Source of the DNA: Euryodendron excelsum
Taxonomy: Eukaryota; Streptophyta; Magnoliopsida; Ericales; Pentaphylacaceae
Assembly: GCA_033060915.1 (NCBI GenBank)
Contig: CM065394.1
Location: 16,239,501 to 16,303,500 of the forward strand
Direction: 5' to 3'
Length of the DNA stretch: 64,000 nucleotides
The notes beneath the pieces were generated by a model that saw nothing but the letters and a program-made list of their open reading frames with translations, was not told the DNA's origin and searched no databases. Positions 44,309 to 56,180 of this stretch are shown piece after piece. Position 1 is the first letter of the stretch. Each line of letters starts with the position of its first letter. A program made the position numbers and the translations under genes.

Positions 44309-44728
44309 CTTTATTTCAAGCTAAATAACCTTTCTAAAATTCTTTCTCCAATCAAACTATCTTTTCAAAATCAAACTTCAAAGTCTTTTCAAACTTTTCC
44401 AAACTCTCTTTAAAACTTGCATCATGTATCATTCATCCAAAAAGTAATGACCAAACCCTTCTTTCAAAAATCTAAAAGCAAATATAAAGTAAACATTAGA
44501 AACTGGTGATTCAAGTGAGTGAACTTAGAGTAATTAGACATGTAGGTACTGAAAGGACGAGGTAGGGTAATAATCTTTGGATATTTTCCCTACACGTAAC
44601 TAACCCCGAACCATAGGCTTCTAGTTTCAAAGACCAAAACCGGAGTCATGTTTTCAAAAAAGGCTTTAAAATCATTTTCAAAAGGTTGCTAAAAACCTGG
44701 TTTCTAAAAGCCTCTTAAGAGGACATTT

Positions 44729-46060
44729 TTATCACCCCAAAATCTATAATTGATATTTGTCAGTGTGCGATTGTGATGCAGTAATAATTACTTGATAAAA
44801 TCCAAGATCGATCCATAGAGAAAAGGGTTAGAACATTCAAGAAAAACTCACCTTAGGTCAGAACTTTCAGGAAAACACTCCAATAAAAAAAAAATACAAT
44901 AGTTTGAAGGAAGGATTTGATTTTTCTAAACTAAATTATAAAAACAATAAAATAAAGTCTTGAAACCAATTGATCCAATCAATCGCTTCACCCGAAATTC
45001 TAATGAAGGATTTTGACAACTCAAATCATTGACTATGTCATAAGTCTTTGATTTAGAAGATTTTAGAGAGAAAAACAATTATTCTTTAACAATCAAACGT
45101 AGAATAAATCAGGTTTGGAATCATAGATGGATACCATCGACTTGTTACCAAGCATAATCAAACATCTAAATTTTCGTAAATATCTACTCTAGATTGAATC
45201 AGTTTTCAAGCCCTTAATTCTCGAACCTTATTTCACAATATCTCGCTTCAAGTATTCATACCATTGATTCAAGTTACTATAATTGCAAACCTTGGTTTGT
45301 GTATTACAACTCAAGAACATAGTCAAAAACCTCTTGTTTTCAATAAATCAAGATTATAGAGAATCAACAACTTTTCAATTTAACAAAAGATTTAAACATT
45401 CAAAACCAATTTACCTCTATTATTCATCCAAAATCTTCAATTGATCCCAAGATGGAATCTAGCTCCTCATCATAATTATAGATATGCAAAGCTGTATTGA
45501 AAATGAAATTACGAATTTTGATTACAAGGATTGGAAAAGCTATAGGAAACTATGAAGAAACTACGTTAATCTACTCCTAAACTACTCCTAAAACCTAGAA
45601 AAACGTCCTCCCCCTTTTAAGGTTTAATTACAAGTATATATAATTAAGTCTGGAGCCCTAAACCAACAAGGAAACAACAAAATTCGAATATGGGCTAGGC
45701 ATTTTTCAACATCCTAACGATGCGGTATGAAATCTTGAGAAATTCTTCGTCCATCATCTAAACAACCAAAACAAGACATTTATTGTTGTCCAAATGACCA
45801 TCTGCCAACGTCTGAACGGCATTCAGATGACCACTGCAGTGACCAAAACAACTCTCTGAATCTCTATCCATTGTCCGAACGGCGTCCAAACAATGACTTC
45901 AGTTGTTAACTTCTAAGCACCTTTTTAGCTCCATTTCTTATAGAAATCAAAATAGACTTAATTAGTACTAGAATATAACTAAAAAGGTATCTATAATCCT
46001 AAACTAAGGGTAACAAAACACAAGTTAAGGTCTTATAATTGCACTTTTGAAGCGCAATCA
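44729..46060 (-). mobile_element. Athila-like solo LTR, copy 1 (1332 bp)
   Basis: The inverted segment starts TGATTGCGCTTC at 46060 and ends GGGGTGATAA at 44729, flanked by CATTT on both sides (44724-44728 and 46061-46065). Near its 3' end the minus strand reads a decayed form of the 'ctgtggttcgacctcgg' phrase that I associate with Athila-group LTRs. It is homologous along its length to 50491-52011. It has no primer site, so it is solo. Confidence 0.75.
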
Positions 46061-46290
46061 CATTTTCAAAACATTTTTCAAAAAGCCTAAGTTTAGTCTT
46101 CATATTACACTTAGTTTTAGGTGACGTAGCACAATTTTAACTATGTTAGGTGACGACTCCAAAATTTTTCCAAAAGCCCTTGTTTAAATTCAAAAACTGT
46201 TTTCAAGTTCAAACTTTCGTTGCACTTGTCCTCTTAGGAGGATAAGTTCTAACAGAGAGAGTACCATACTTTTTCCCAAACAGAGAAAAC
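46061..46290 (+). mobile_element. Diverged Ogre-like LTR, part 2
   Basis: Resumes the LTR cut at 44728, including a mutated primer-site mimic TGACGACTCC (46150-46159). It ends at about 46290, short of the expected GCGCGACA terminus, so the 3' end is truncated. Confidence 0.6.
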
Positions 46291-48910
46291 TTCGGTGAAG
46301 AAATTAGGGAGTAACATTATGTTTGTGTAAGTTTGCTGATGTTAGAGAGATGCTATATACGTGTATTTATTAGCCCTTGAGAACCATGAGAATTTCTTGT
46401 TGACAGCCAGTTCTTTCATATCATATGATATAATCTCTCATAATGCGTTAACATATTAATTTTGTGGCTCCCTTTTGTCTAGCACTTGCTCTAGCTTCAT
46501 AATTTTTGTTACTCCTGTTGGTGAGAATTGATTGAAATTACATGCTTACCAATAATGATAGGTTTATTTTCCTTTGGTGATTTTTAGTTTTAGAATATCA
46601 AAATTTTGGTGAAACTTTTTGCTCTCGCTAAATTTCCTGCAAGTTTTGAAACATGTTTCTAGTGTCCTAAGGCTTTGGGCTAAGATTTATATATATATGT
46701 ATGTATGTATGTATATATATGTATTCTGTATGTCCTTTATAAGTGTTGAAGGCATTTCAACATACTGGAGTTTGTCGATTTTATGTAGGAAGAGTATTGT
46801 GATTCTGGATGGTGGGAAATCTGGTAATACTTGTAAGGTTTTCAATATGCATAAAGGAGTGTTATTCAGAACATTATGAAAAATTGTGTTATTCAGATGA
46901 TTTTGGAGCAGGCATCACGGAAAGTGAAGATCATGAGGAGGGGGATGCAAAAAAATAAAAAGAAATGAGTCTATAAGAAGTTAAATTTTGGAATGTGCTA
47001 CTACCATCACTTTATTCGAACTGCATATGTAAAGAGGACATGCTGCTATATTCCAATGGTCCTTTGGGCATGAGTTCAGGATAAATTTGTTATCAATTTC
47101 TCCTTTTTGTTTTTATAATTTCCACATTGGCTGCACCTATTTTTTTTTATTGTCCTTTGCTTTATTTTGTGTATTTGTCAAAATAATGTGCACTAATGTG
47201 TACTAAAGTGAGTCTCACTCTCTCTATCTCCTCCCTTAACTTTTACTTCATCCTTCCAAACTTTCAATTTCTTTTATATATATATATATATATATAATTT
47301 TCTAATTTCAAATCGTATTCAAGCCACCTTACTATTTCAAAACATGAAGAACAGTGTCCTCACTAGCCATCAAATTAGATTTGATTCTATGTGACCATTA
47401 AAAAAATTATGCAAAATCATACAAAACCATACACTAAAATTTATGACCTTTTTTCAATTTTTTTTTTCAAGTTTTTTACTAAATGTATATAACCATGTGT
47501 GCATATATATATATACACAATTGGGTTGCATGGGTAGACCTAGTGTTTTTTTTTTAAAAAAAAAAAATTGGGCTGTCTAAGAATGTATGTAGAGGCTCGA
47601 GGACGAGCCGAACTAGATGGACGAGGCTCAGGCTACTACTCCATTTGTAGTTACAATATATAGTATTAGTCCGATCCAGCTCACCCAATATCCACCCCTA
47701 TTCAACTACACTGATGTTACCTTTTGTCAATTAACTTTTTATTTTTTTTTTATGAATTAACCTATTATGTCCATTTTTACCCAAAAACACTTATGAGAAT
47801 GATTTTAACTTTATTCATCACAAATTTATAAAAATACCCTTACTAGGGGTATTGTGTACACGTCATGTTTATTGGGTACCCTCGAAATGAAACCGAAGTA
47901 GGTTTGACTGGTATCTTGAACATGCCGGATTTTCTAAAGACAATATTAAGGGTGGTCTTACCGTCTTGAGTAATTTTTACTTTCTCAAAAGATGACCGTC
48001 TTGAGTAACGCAAGAAATTTTTACTTCCTAGATTTTAGAAATCTGCAAGAACATTGAAAAACACCCTCCAAATGCAACACCCATACATAGGTTCTTTAGA
48101 TCTAAAACAAGAAATCAACATAACGTAAAAAAATTAGCATCGAAAAAAAGCAATCAAAATTTAATAACAACCAAACCCATGAACAATCACACATACTCTT
48201 ATAGTTAAACTCATAAGCAAATACGAGCTCAATCATACTCCATCCAAAGATTATTTGAAATTGACAAACTCCAAAGTGAATTCTATAGAACCCTAGTTTC
48301 ATATGCAAGTTAAGCCTAAGTTATAGCCTCATACAACACCAAAACAAGTTTGGGCTTTAAGTAATAGATGAAGAAACTGAAAAATAGAGAAAGAAATAGT
48401 TGAAAACACACCTCAAGTTGTATAATGAAACTTCGATGTCATTTGAAATTGTGTTTTCATCTAATAACTTCAGAAATTGGCTAGAGTGAAAAATAAGTGT
48501 GAAACAAGTTGGGTTTCATAAACAATATTTTTTACAAGTTGGGTTTATTTGAAAGATTTACATATGCAAATATATACATGTAATATAGGTATTTTATGTA
48601 CATGTGTATATAGGCCCTCTAATAGGGATATCCCTCTAATTTATATCCTTATTAATCTTCCTCGTTATACTTATAATATATATTTAAATATATAACTAAG
48701 CTTTTCACTGAAGAAGTAAATTGAAACAAAATCAAGAAAGATGAGATAATAAGTGATAGTAAAATTCATAGAAGCAGTGATAGATTTGGATTGTATACTC
48801 TTAAGGAGTAATGGCTAAGATAGTCAAAGATGATAACAATGATTGTGTGGGTGTTCAAATGTAAGTGGAGGTTAGTTTTGATTTGGCTACGAAGAATGGT
48901 GAGTTTAGGC
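46291..48910. other. Unassigned AT-rich region with microsatellites
   Basis: I see no domain-bearing ORF. There are (ATGT)n/(AT)n repeats at about 46688-46722, (TA)n at 47276-47296, and an A-rich/T-rich junction at 47548-47570. A 'gaggctcgaggacgagcc' block near 47590-47700 resembles GC-rich parts of non-autonomous plant transposons. The open frame at 46619-46879 has no recognised features. Low repetition suggests old intergenic or intronic host sequence. Confidence 0.4.
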
Positions 48911-49020
48911 CATCTTTGATATGCAAGAATGAAGTGAATTGGGAACATGAAAAATAAAATGAAAGAGGGAATGGAATCTAATACCCAGTGTCATTCCATG
49001 TTGGTTGTAATGTGAAATAT
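48911..49020 (+). mobile_element. Possible left arm of a TIR element
   Basis: GCCATCTTTGATATGCAAGAAT (from about 48908) matches, in 19 of 22 positions, the reverse complement of bases near 52365-52388. An LTR-like segment and a solo LTR lie between the two arms. Confidence 0.3.
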
Positions 49021-50013
49021 TGTGAGAACAGAATGGCCATTTATAATTATATAGGTCACAACCCGTACGGTTGGACACATCACCATTTTGGTCAACCTCC
49101 TATACTGACAAGGCATCACCACGGGTCAAGGCTAATGCACGCAGTGCCTTAGCCCAACCATGCTTGAAGGGTACACTCCATGATCCCCTACGGTCCAGCA
49201 CCAAGAAGCCCATCCAATAACACTTAAGGATTCTCCATTCTACCTTAAGTATGGGGCCACACCTAAGGATTCTTCATCACCTTTGGTCCACGTTGTCCAT
49301 TGGATCCTTAGGACGTAGTCTAATAGCTCCAATCCTTGAGCCGTGAACAAAGCCCAAGGATGCAACTCTCTAGTATGAATCATAGCATCTCTCCAGCTGG
49401 CCATGATCCTCCATATGGGACCAACCAACAGGGACTTGTGGATTAGAGGCTAAGATTCATGGGATCATCAAGGTGCCAATCCCTCTCCTTAGAAGGATCT
49501 CCTTGACTAACCAAAATGAGAGACAAACCTAAGATGCTTTGATAATGTCACCAAAGAAGATAAGACAAAGGCGTTTAATACCCGAGGTCAACCTTGCATC
49601 CGGAGTATCACACCAACCTCAACAGGATCCCGGACGCAAAGTTGATCCTTTTGATTTTTTAAGGACTGATCCTCTAAGGATAAAAGGGACATCCCACCAA
49701 GCGTTGTCCCTTCCATCTACACTAGGTTGCCTATATAAACGCCCTAGTCCCTCCTCTGAAGGATCATCCATCAATTCACCATCAATCCATCAAGTATCAA
49801 GGAAATTCTCCAGGTCATTATTCTCTCTCTCTCTCTCTCTCTTAGGTAGCCATCGATCATCTTCCTTCCTCCCTCTGCTTGGTTTGGTAATCATTGAGTG
49901 ACTATCATACTTTTCAGAGGGTACACATACACCTACGACCTCTAAGGTCGCTCATACCATTCCCATCAATTCACCATCAATCCATCAAGTGTCAAGGGAT
50001 TCTCCAGTTCACT

Positions 50014-50067
<54 letters not shown>

Positions 50068-50178
50068 GTTGCCATCGATCCTCCTCCTTCCACTCTCTGC
50101 TTGGTTCGGCAATCGTTGAGTGACTGTCATACTTCACAGAGGGTATACACATACCCATGACTTCTAAGGTCGCTCACA
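49021..50178 (+). mobile_element. LTR-like segment with TATA box and tandem duplication
   Basis: Inverted ends TGTGAG...CTCACA; TATATAAAC at 49732-49740, about 35 bp before a CT-rich, possibly transcribed stretch. A 195-bp unit (49768-49962) is repeated at 49963-50178. No target duplication is visible (AATAT left, CCATT right). It looks like an LTR of a family I cannot name. The ORF at 49539-49901 ends in microsatellite-encoded residues and is not accepted. Confidence 0.4.
49768..50178 (+). repeat. 195-bp direct duplication with (CT)n
   Basis: Two copies share 'ccatcaattcaccatc', a CT run (about 49823-49842 and 50017-50065), 'ttgagtgactgtcatac' and 'aaggtcgctca'. They differ mainly in CT length. 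Confidence 0.85.
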
Positions 50179-50485
50179 CCATTCCTATTTTTATGTTTGG
50201 TTATAGTTATTAAGTTATTAAAATGAAATGAAAACTTTAAGTCAAATTAGCACACTGCTTGCTCTTAGTTTTATTTGATCATAGATAACTTAATGAAAAA
50301 TAAAATTTCTAAGGCCCATTTAGGTGATAGTCAGAAAATGTAAAAATAATATTGAGAACAAAATTAAATCAATTAATTTTAACCAATACTAATCAACTGA
50401 TGTAACGTCCAGAGGGTTTGATTTATGAGAAAAATTTTAATAAGGATTCAACCAAGAGAGGAAAAGATAATGGGAGAGAGAAAAG
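50179..50485. other. Unassigned spacer
   Basis: AT-rich, no ORF of interest. 'attcctatttttatgtttgg' near its start resembles the end of a MITE. Confidence 0.35.
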
Positions 50486-50490
50486 GAAGG

Positions 50491-52011
50491 TGATTGTGCT
50501 TCAAAAGTGCAATCATAAGGCCTTAGCTAGTGCTTTGTTAGTGTTAGTTTATGATTTTATGTCTTTTCAGTTATGATTTAGTACTGACTAAGGTTATTAT
50601 GATTTGTATAGGTTTTGAGCGTAAATGGAAGGATTTCGGATACATTTCGGACATAGGTTTTAAGAGAATGCTGCTAAAGTACAAGCTGCTGAAGCAGGGG
50701 TACAAGCAGCTAAAGCACATAGAGCTGAAACTTTGGAAGACCATATCTCTCAAACCAAGAAGGCTATTACGGCCCATAATATGTCGATTCCATACAAAGT
50801 TTCGAGATCTACAACTTTCGTGAAGGCACACCGGCCGTCCAGGCCATCCAGATGAGCCGTCCGAACGGGCAATGGCCATGTTGGTGAAACTGTGAAAAAT
50901 TTTCTAAGTGTTGAGACCCGTCCGGATGCCCTTGGGACCCCGTCCGGACGACCCATCCCTAGACTCGTCGGGACACCCTCCAGAGGCATCGGGACGCCCC
51001 GCCGAGGGCCAAAAATCTGTTAGGGTTCAAATTAAGGTCTTTTTAAGCCCATATGAGTTTTTTTAAGTGGGGCAGAGTTAGAAAACTTTATAGAGAGTTA
51101 GGAAACCTTAGAATTAGAGTATTTTTAGGAGTAGGAGTATGAGTAGTTTTATTGATCTTTTCACCTTTCAAGAACCCTAATTTTTGTATTCATTCAGTTT
51201 TTCTTTATATTCAAGATTGGATGTTCTTTCAATTGTTGCAAGCTTTCAATATACTTGTCATGTGCTTTTTTACAGCTTTAAGTTGCTAAATCTTTTTCTT
51301 GGCATAGATTGAAAAGGTAAGTAGGTTACAAGTAGAGATTTAAGATAGTTCTTTATTTTTTCAAGATTTTAAGATCTTGGATCAAGATTCATTTTATTAC
51401 CCATGAATATCTTGGAAAACAATATTCGTGATAATATCTAGTATGTATGTATAGACTGATTTGCAAGTAGGGATACGTATACCTATAATTTCTGATAAAG
51501 GTATTGATTATAATTGTTTACATATTCCTATTAGGAGTACTTTAGAAATCTACTGTTCTTGATTAAACTTCAAACATACTTTGTAAACAGGTTTATAAAC
51601 TGGAACAGGTATGAATGGGACCCTAGTATGAACACTAGTAAATAACTGAATATCAACTCCAAGAGAGTAATCAAATCTTGAGATTCTTTACTCACAGCTA
51701 TCTTGGGGACCTACTTGTAGGCCTATTAACTAGACCAATCCTGCCAAGACCTTTTGCTTATTGTTATCTATTTAATTTTTCTTAGTATAATTTATTTTCA
51801 TTGCCTAAAATAATTTTTCAAACCGAATCTCAAATCAAATTTTCCCTTTATACTCTAGAATTGTTTTTCTTGAGAGTTCTACTTTCCCAAAGTGAGTTTT
51901 ACTAGATTCCATCCATGTTCCCTGTGGTTCGACCTCGGACTTATCGAGATAATATTACTGCATCGCAACCGTACACTGGCAGATATAAATTGCACTATTT
52001 AAGAGCGATTA
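50491..52011 (+). mobile_element. Athila-like solo LTR, copy 2 (1521 bp)
   Basis: TGATTGTGCTTC...GAGCGATTA flanked by GAAGG on both sides (50486-50490 and 52012-52016). Near the 3' end lies 'ctgtggttcgacctcgg', as in Athila-group LTRs. U3 contains CGTCCGGACG-like dyads (about 50830-51000). It ends in TA rather than CA. Homologous to 44729-46060. ORFs here lack domains. Confidence 0.8.
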
Positions 52012-52016
52012 GAAGG

Positions 52017-53380
52017 TATTGATCACTGGGTCATCATTTCTAAGAAGGGCTAAGGGTTGGTTGAGTGGGGAAGGGTTGGTGGGATGGGGAATGAGAGGGT
52101 TTGGGGATCATAGAGGATTGTGGTGGTGGCGGGGTAGGATAGGATGGTAGGTTACTTTTACTCTCTTCCCCTTCTCTATCCTCTCCTCTCCTCTCCTCTC
52201 CTCTCGTCTCCTTATATTTTGTTCTCTCTCTTCTTTCTTATTCTACGAAGAGTGAAAAGGGAATAATAGTTCTAACAAAATGTGTAAATGATCATTCTAA
52301 CTTTAAGTATTTTCCAAATGAGGAAATATAAATGAGAAATAGGAATGAAAATTCTATTACAGCATATTCTTGCATACCAAACATAGCTTTAAGATTGCAA
52401 GAGTTGGTGGATGATGCTGTACTGACTGTGATTGTGCTAATTTCTTTACTATATTATATGTTGATAAGTTTATCAATGAGTTATTAAGGGTCAATTGGTA
52501 TACATCGTGTTACAAATATGTTGTTTATTCCTTCAACTGCTTGTCATGCTTGATTTTGTGTTGTTTTAACTTTTAACTATGCAACAGATCTTGATTTTTT
52601 AGTTTGATCTTTGTAGGGGTCTCTCTAAACGCTCATTGAACTTTACATGATTGTGTGATGGTAGTTTACATGCGGATCTAATTTGGTTGACATGAAAAAG
52701 ATGGAAAATAGTTTACAATGGAGTATTAGTGGCCGTAGGTGGTAGGCCCAATGGCCCCTAGGTTCGCCTATGATTTATAGGGTTTAAGAAGTTTTTTAGA
52801 TCCGATTATATTAATGGGTGAGATTGGGAATGTTGTTTAAAACCCGACCTAAAATATAAGTAAAATAATATATTTATCTATGTAATTAGATTTTATGTTA
52901 ATTAACATTATTTTTAGACAAAAAAATTATTTATTAAAAAAATTGGAATTGAGTGGGCAGCCTTCGATATATAATTTTATTTTGGAAAATTTTGAAATTT
53001 AATTATAGGCTCAATAAAAATTAAGTCCGGCCCAGAGCGATTAATGCCCACACCTATAATGGAACCAATAGTGTTAGTCGAACAATTGGCAGACATACAT
53101 TGAACTGAACATTAATGCCAAAAGTTTCATAAAATCATAGCAAAGAACATTCAAAGTGTCCACTATGCATACAAGAAAAAGAACAATTATAATAAGAAGA
53201 ATTTAAGCACCGATAAAACATTAACCCTAAAACCCATTTCAACAATTCTACCATAACAAATCATAAAACATTATTACTATGGCATTGATCTTTCTAATTT
53301 CAACTCCAAACTCCATCATCAATTGATTTAAATTCGTTGGAGAAGAATTTGATAAAGACAATGAACAAAGCATTATTGCC
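52017..53380. other. Unassigned region
   Basis: Pyrimidine repeats (CTCTC)n at about 52185-52205 and the right arm of the possible TIR element near 52365-52388. 53200-53380 could be the 3' untranslated part of the exon candidate next door. No coding features otherwise. Confidence 0.4.
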
Positions 53381-53381
53381 A

Positions 53382-53590
53382 CTAAGCAACCTCGGCAATT
53401 TCTAACTTTAGCTGTGATTCCATGCCTGCCATAATAGAAGCTTGATCACCAAATTCTTGCTCGCTAACCAACGAACAATAAAGGGGATAAGGTTGGAGTG
53501 GAGGACAAAAAAGATCATGGGGTCCTAGTTTATGAAAATTGGTTTCAATTATGAGTCTAGCCTCAGCCAATTCAAGAGAAAGGCAATAAC
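53382..53590 (-). CDS. Candidate terminal exon of an unrecognised host gene
   Basis: The minus strand has an open reading stretch ending LKLEIAEVA-stop at 53382, including HDLFCPPLQPYPLYC and SEQEFGDQASIMAGMES. The composition looks protein-like (mixed, acidic end, no repeats), unlike the repeat-derived frames elsewhere. A pyrimidine-rich stretch and several AG dinucleotides precede it, and AT-rich possible 3' UTR follows. A methionine at 53570 opens a 62-codon frame, but an exon acceptor just upstream is as likely. A TRIM-like element directly abuts its 5' side, so an upstream intron would have been the insertion site. I cannot name the gene; it may be a fragment. Confidence 0.3.
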
Positions 53591-53594
53591 AACA

Positions 53595-54001
53595 TGAACT
53601 GAACCAAAAGGGTTAGTCATGAAGATGTCATTTGAGTTTATTATTCCTTTTTATATATTCAAGCTCTATCATGCAAACTCATGATGTGGTACTCAATACA
53701 TGCCAATGCTAGGCAGGGTTGTTTCAATTTCCCAAACGTACCCCCTCATGTCACAAACACCACAATTGGCACATACAGTCCAATTATGAATCATTGACTC
53801 TTACTTTGCAATGCTTTTGAGCCCATAGGACTGTGTGCATGAATCAACTCTAATACCATAAATATTAATCACGAGAAATCACTCAAAAGGACTAAGCAAG
53901 ATGTCATTATGGTTTATTACTCCTATTTATATACCTAAGATCCATAGACAGACTTTTAATTTAGTACTTAACACTTGCTAATGTGATTTAGAGTCGTTAC
54001 A
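53595..54001 (-). mobile_element. TRIM-like element (short direct terminal repeats, PBS)
   Basis: Minus-strand order: terminal repeat 54001-53859 (starts TGTAACGAC, with TATATAAATAGGAG inside), primer site TGGTATTAGAGT at 53858-53847, an internal part of about 120 bp, then a second terminal repeat (about 53735-53595, with TATATAAAAAGGAATAATAAAC). The repeats are diverged but collinear. Candidate duplication CTTTT/CTTTC. No coding capacity. The small size and terminal repeats fit a TRIM. Confidence 0.55.
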
Positions 54002-54086
54002 AAAAGTGATGAAAAACTTCAGGCCACGAGATTGTTGGAAAAAGGCGTGCATCGCGGTGGGGGAGGCGTATTAACCAATAGGTTCA

Positions 54087-54091
54087 CTTCA
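54087..54091. repeat. Target-site duplication CTTCA (left)
   Basis: Repeated at 56382-56386 on the other side of the copia element. Confidence 0.85.
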
Positions 54092-54277
54092 TATTAAATC
54101 AAAGACTAATGGAATCTTGCTCTCTGATTTTCTGTGAGCAAAGTTCTTCAATGTATAATAATCTTGTTACATTGGATAAGATTACAACTGTTGATAAGAT
54201 AATGCAAATAGATTCTGATAACATACATTTGAATTCCAAACTATTTGAAATTGGATTAACCAACTTTATCTTTATCA
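54092..54277 (-). mobile_element. 3' LTR of deleted copia element (186 bp)
   Basis: Minus strand TGATAAAG...TTTAATA. Near-identical to 56196-56381, same length. The ORF at 54109-54375 is antisense to it and spurious. Confidence 0.88.
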
Positions 54278-54290
54278 TGCCCCCGCAAGC
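54278..54290 (-). promoter_or_regulatory. Polypurine tract of copia element
   Basis: The minus strand reads GCGGGGGCA immediately before the 3' LTR start TGATAAAG, the expected place for plus-strand priming. Confidence 0.7.
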
Positions 54291-55930
54291 GAGAAGGGGC
54301 AAGAAGCACCGTGAGCTTGGTTCTAAGATGACTGAGATGACGAGAAGAAAGAGGTTTGGTCATGATATCAACTAATTGATCAACCGTGGACAGAAACTGA
54401 ATAACAAGATCCTTGCAGGTAACCTTCTCATAAACAAAATGAAAATCGAGTACAATATGTTTAGTTCAGACATAAAACACAGGATTGCAGTGAGATAGGT
54501 GGCCCCAATATTATCACACCATAAAATTGGAGAACAATGAGTATAGATGTGAAGCTCACGCAAAAAAGATTGAAGTCATGTAAGCTCAACAGTAGCATTC
54601 ACTAATCCACAATATTCAGATTTAGTACTAGACCGAGCAACTGTCGCTTGCTTTTTGCAACTCCAAGAAACCAAACTAGATTGGAGAAAAACACAATATC
54701 CGCTAGTGGAACGCCGACCATCAAGGCACCCTGCCCAATCAGCATCAGAAAAGGTATGCAAAGATAAATTATTGGATTTGTGCAAGCAAATACCATAGGT
54801 GATGGTCTATTTAAGCTATCGTAAAATGCGCTTAACAACAATCCAATGAATATCGATGGGGCTATTCAAAAATTGGGATCCTTTGTTGACAGAGTAGGCA
54901 ATCTCAGGTTTTGTGATAGTCATATACTAAAGAGCACCAACAATACTACGGTAGAGCTGGACGTTAAGGAATGGATCAACTGAAAATTTAGAAAGAGACA
55001 AACCTGTTGCAGCTGGTGTAGCACATGGTTTGGCACCATCCATTTTGGTGCGAAGAAGCAAAGCTTGAATGTAGTTGCACTATGAGAGAAACAGGCCAGT
55101 AGGAGTAAACTGGGCTTCAATGCCAAGGAAAAAATGCAAAGGGCCAAGATCTTTTAAGCTGAACGAAGCATTTAAAGCAAAGATGATGGCCGAAATAGTA
55201 GAATCATTGCTACCAATCACTATAATATCATCAACATAAATGAGTAGGATTATAGTGTCACTAGCAACATTTCAAATAATAGAGAAGAATCAGAAGTAGC
55301 ATAGTATAACCAAGCTCAAGGAGACGTCCACTCAATCGATGAAACCAAGCACATGGGGCTTGCTTTAAGCCATACAAAGCTTTATGAACACGACACACAT
55401 AGGAGGACTAATTGGGATCGACAAAGCCAAGTGGTTGAGACATATATACTTCCTCCTGTAACAAGCCATGTAAAAAGGCATTATTCATATCAACCTGATG
55501 GATAGACTAGCCCTTAGACAAGGCTAATGTTAAAACAACCCAAATTGTGGCTGGCTTGATAACTAGACTATAGTTTTCACCATAGTCAACACTTTTTTCT
55601 TGGTTGTGCCCTTTGGCCACTAAGCGGGCCTTATACTGATCCATAGACCCATCAGGTTTGTGTTTGATACGAAAAATCCATTTACAGCCAACAAGGTTCT
55701 GATTTGACAAACATGGAACAAGAGACCAAGTGCCATTTTGGATTAAAGCATTATATTCATCCGACATGGCAGCACGCCAGCATGGGCTTTTATTGGCTTG
55801 AGAAAAACATGGAGGCTCGATTTCATTATGGGAGGGCAAACATAAAGGATAACACGTAGCCGTATATATGACATGATAAGGAAACAATTTGGGTTTTCGA
55901 GTGTGATGCCAGGTTTAGGATCAAGCACTT
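54291..55930 (-). pseudogene. pol: Ty1/copia pol remnant: RT and RNase H
   Basis: Read from 55930 down: the end of the integrase-RT linker, then RT starting near NGTWSLV, GCKWIFRIK and QYKARLVAKGHNQ (55887-55590), continuing with [18 protein letters not shown] and a decayed catalytic region (the frame that should carry YVDD is broken), then RNase H with FSDADWAGCLDGRRSTSGYC and ARSSTKSEYCGL (54785-54590), and the tail WCDNIGAT. Several stops and frameshifts separate these segments. gag, protease and most of integrase are missing between the primer site and 55930. It cannot make a working polyprotein. Confidence 0.85.
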
Positions 55931-56180
55931 ACCACTGTGCAAAAAACAATTGCTATTAGCCAAGACGCAACTTTATTTTCTTATACCTTAGTATTGCAAA
56001 GCCCCACACTAAGTGACAGGTGGGCATAAGGGTCGATGTTATGTAAGCGACACGAGTTGGCTAGTCATGTACTCCATGTAAGTCCCCCATAAGACCCAAC
56101 CGAATCAAAGGTCGATTGTTGGCCCCCATAAAACCAAAAATCTCTCCCGCAGTAACGACCCTGGGACTTAAACCCGTGAT
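55931..56180 (-). mobile_element. Leader of deleted copia element
   Basis: About 250 bp between primer site and the pol remnant. On the minus strand a GGGTTTAAGTCCC phrase close to the primer site looks like a tRNA T-arm by chance. No coding. Confidence 0.5.

Larger units (their letters stand above)
40091..44728 (+). mobile_element. Diverged Ogre-like LTR, part 1
   Basis: Plus-strand relative of LTR D lacking its first several hundred bases. It begins in the '(ag)cggaagcactcac' repeats, then has TATAAATA at 41502-41509, a splice-donor-like AG|GTGAGC at 41686, a G-poor U5 with telomere-like repeats at 42995-43345, and a decayed hairpin block at 44225-44308. It is interrupted at 44728 by an Athila-like solo LTR. 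Small ORFs at 40197-40697 are frames of repeats. Confidence 0.65.

Noticed and set aside
46619..46879. 86-codon plus-strand frame
   Set aside because: It runs through (ATGT)n microsatellite sequence and has no recognisable motif; I could not support it as a gene.
49894..50160. Open frame with a serine-leucine run
   Set aside because: The run is encoded by a (CT)n microsatellite within a 195-bp duplication.
54109..54375. 88-codon plus-strand frame, and its relative at 56213-56416
   Set aside because: Both are antisense translations of the two copia LTRs.
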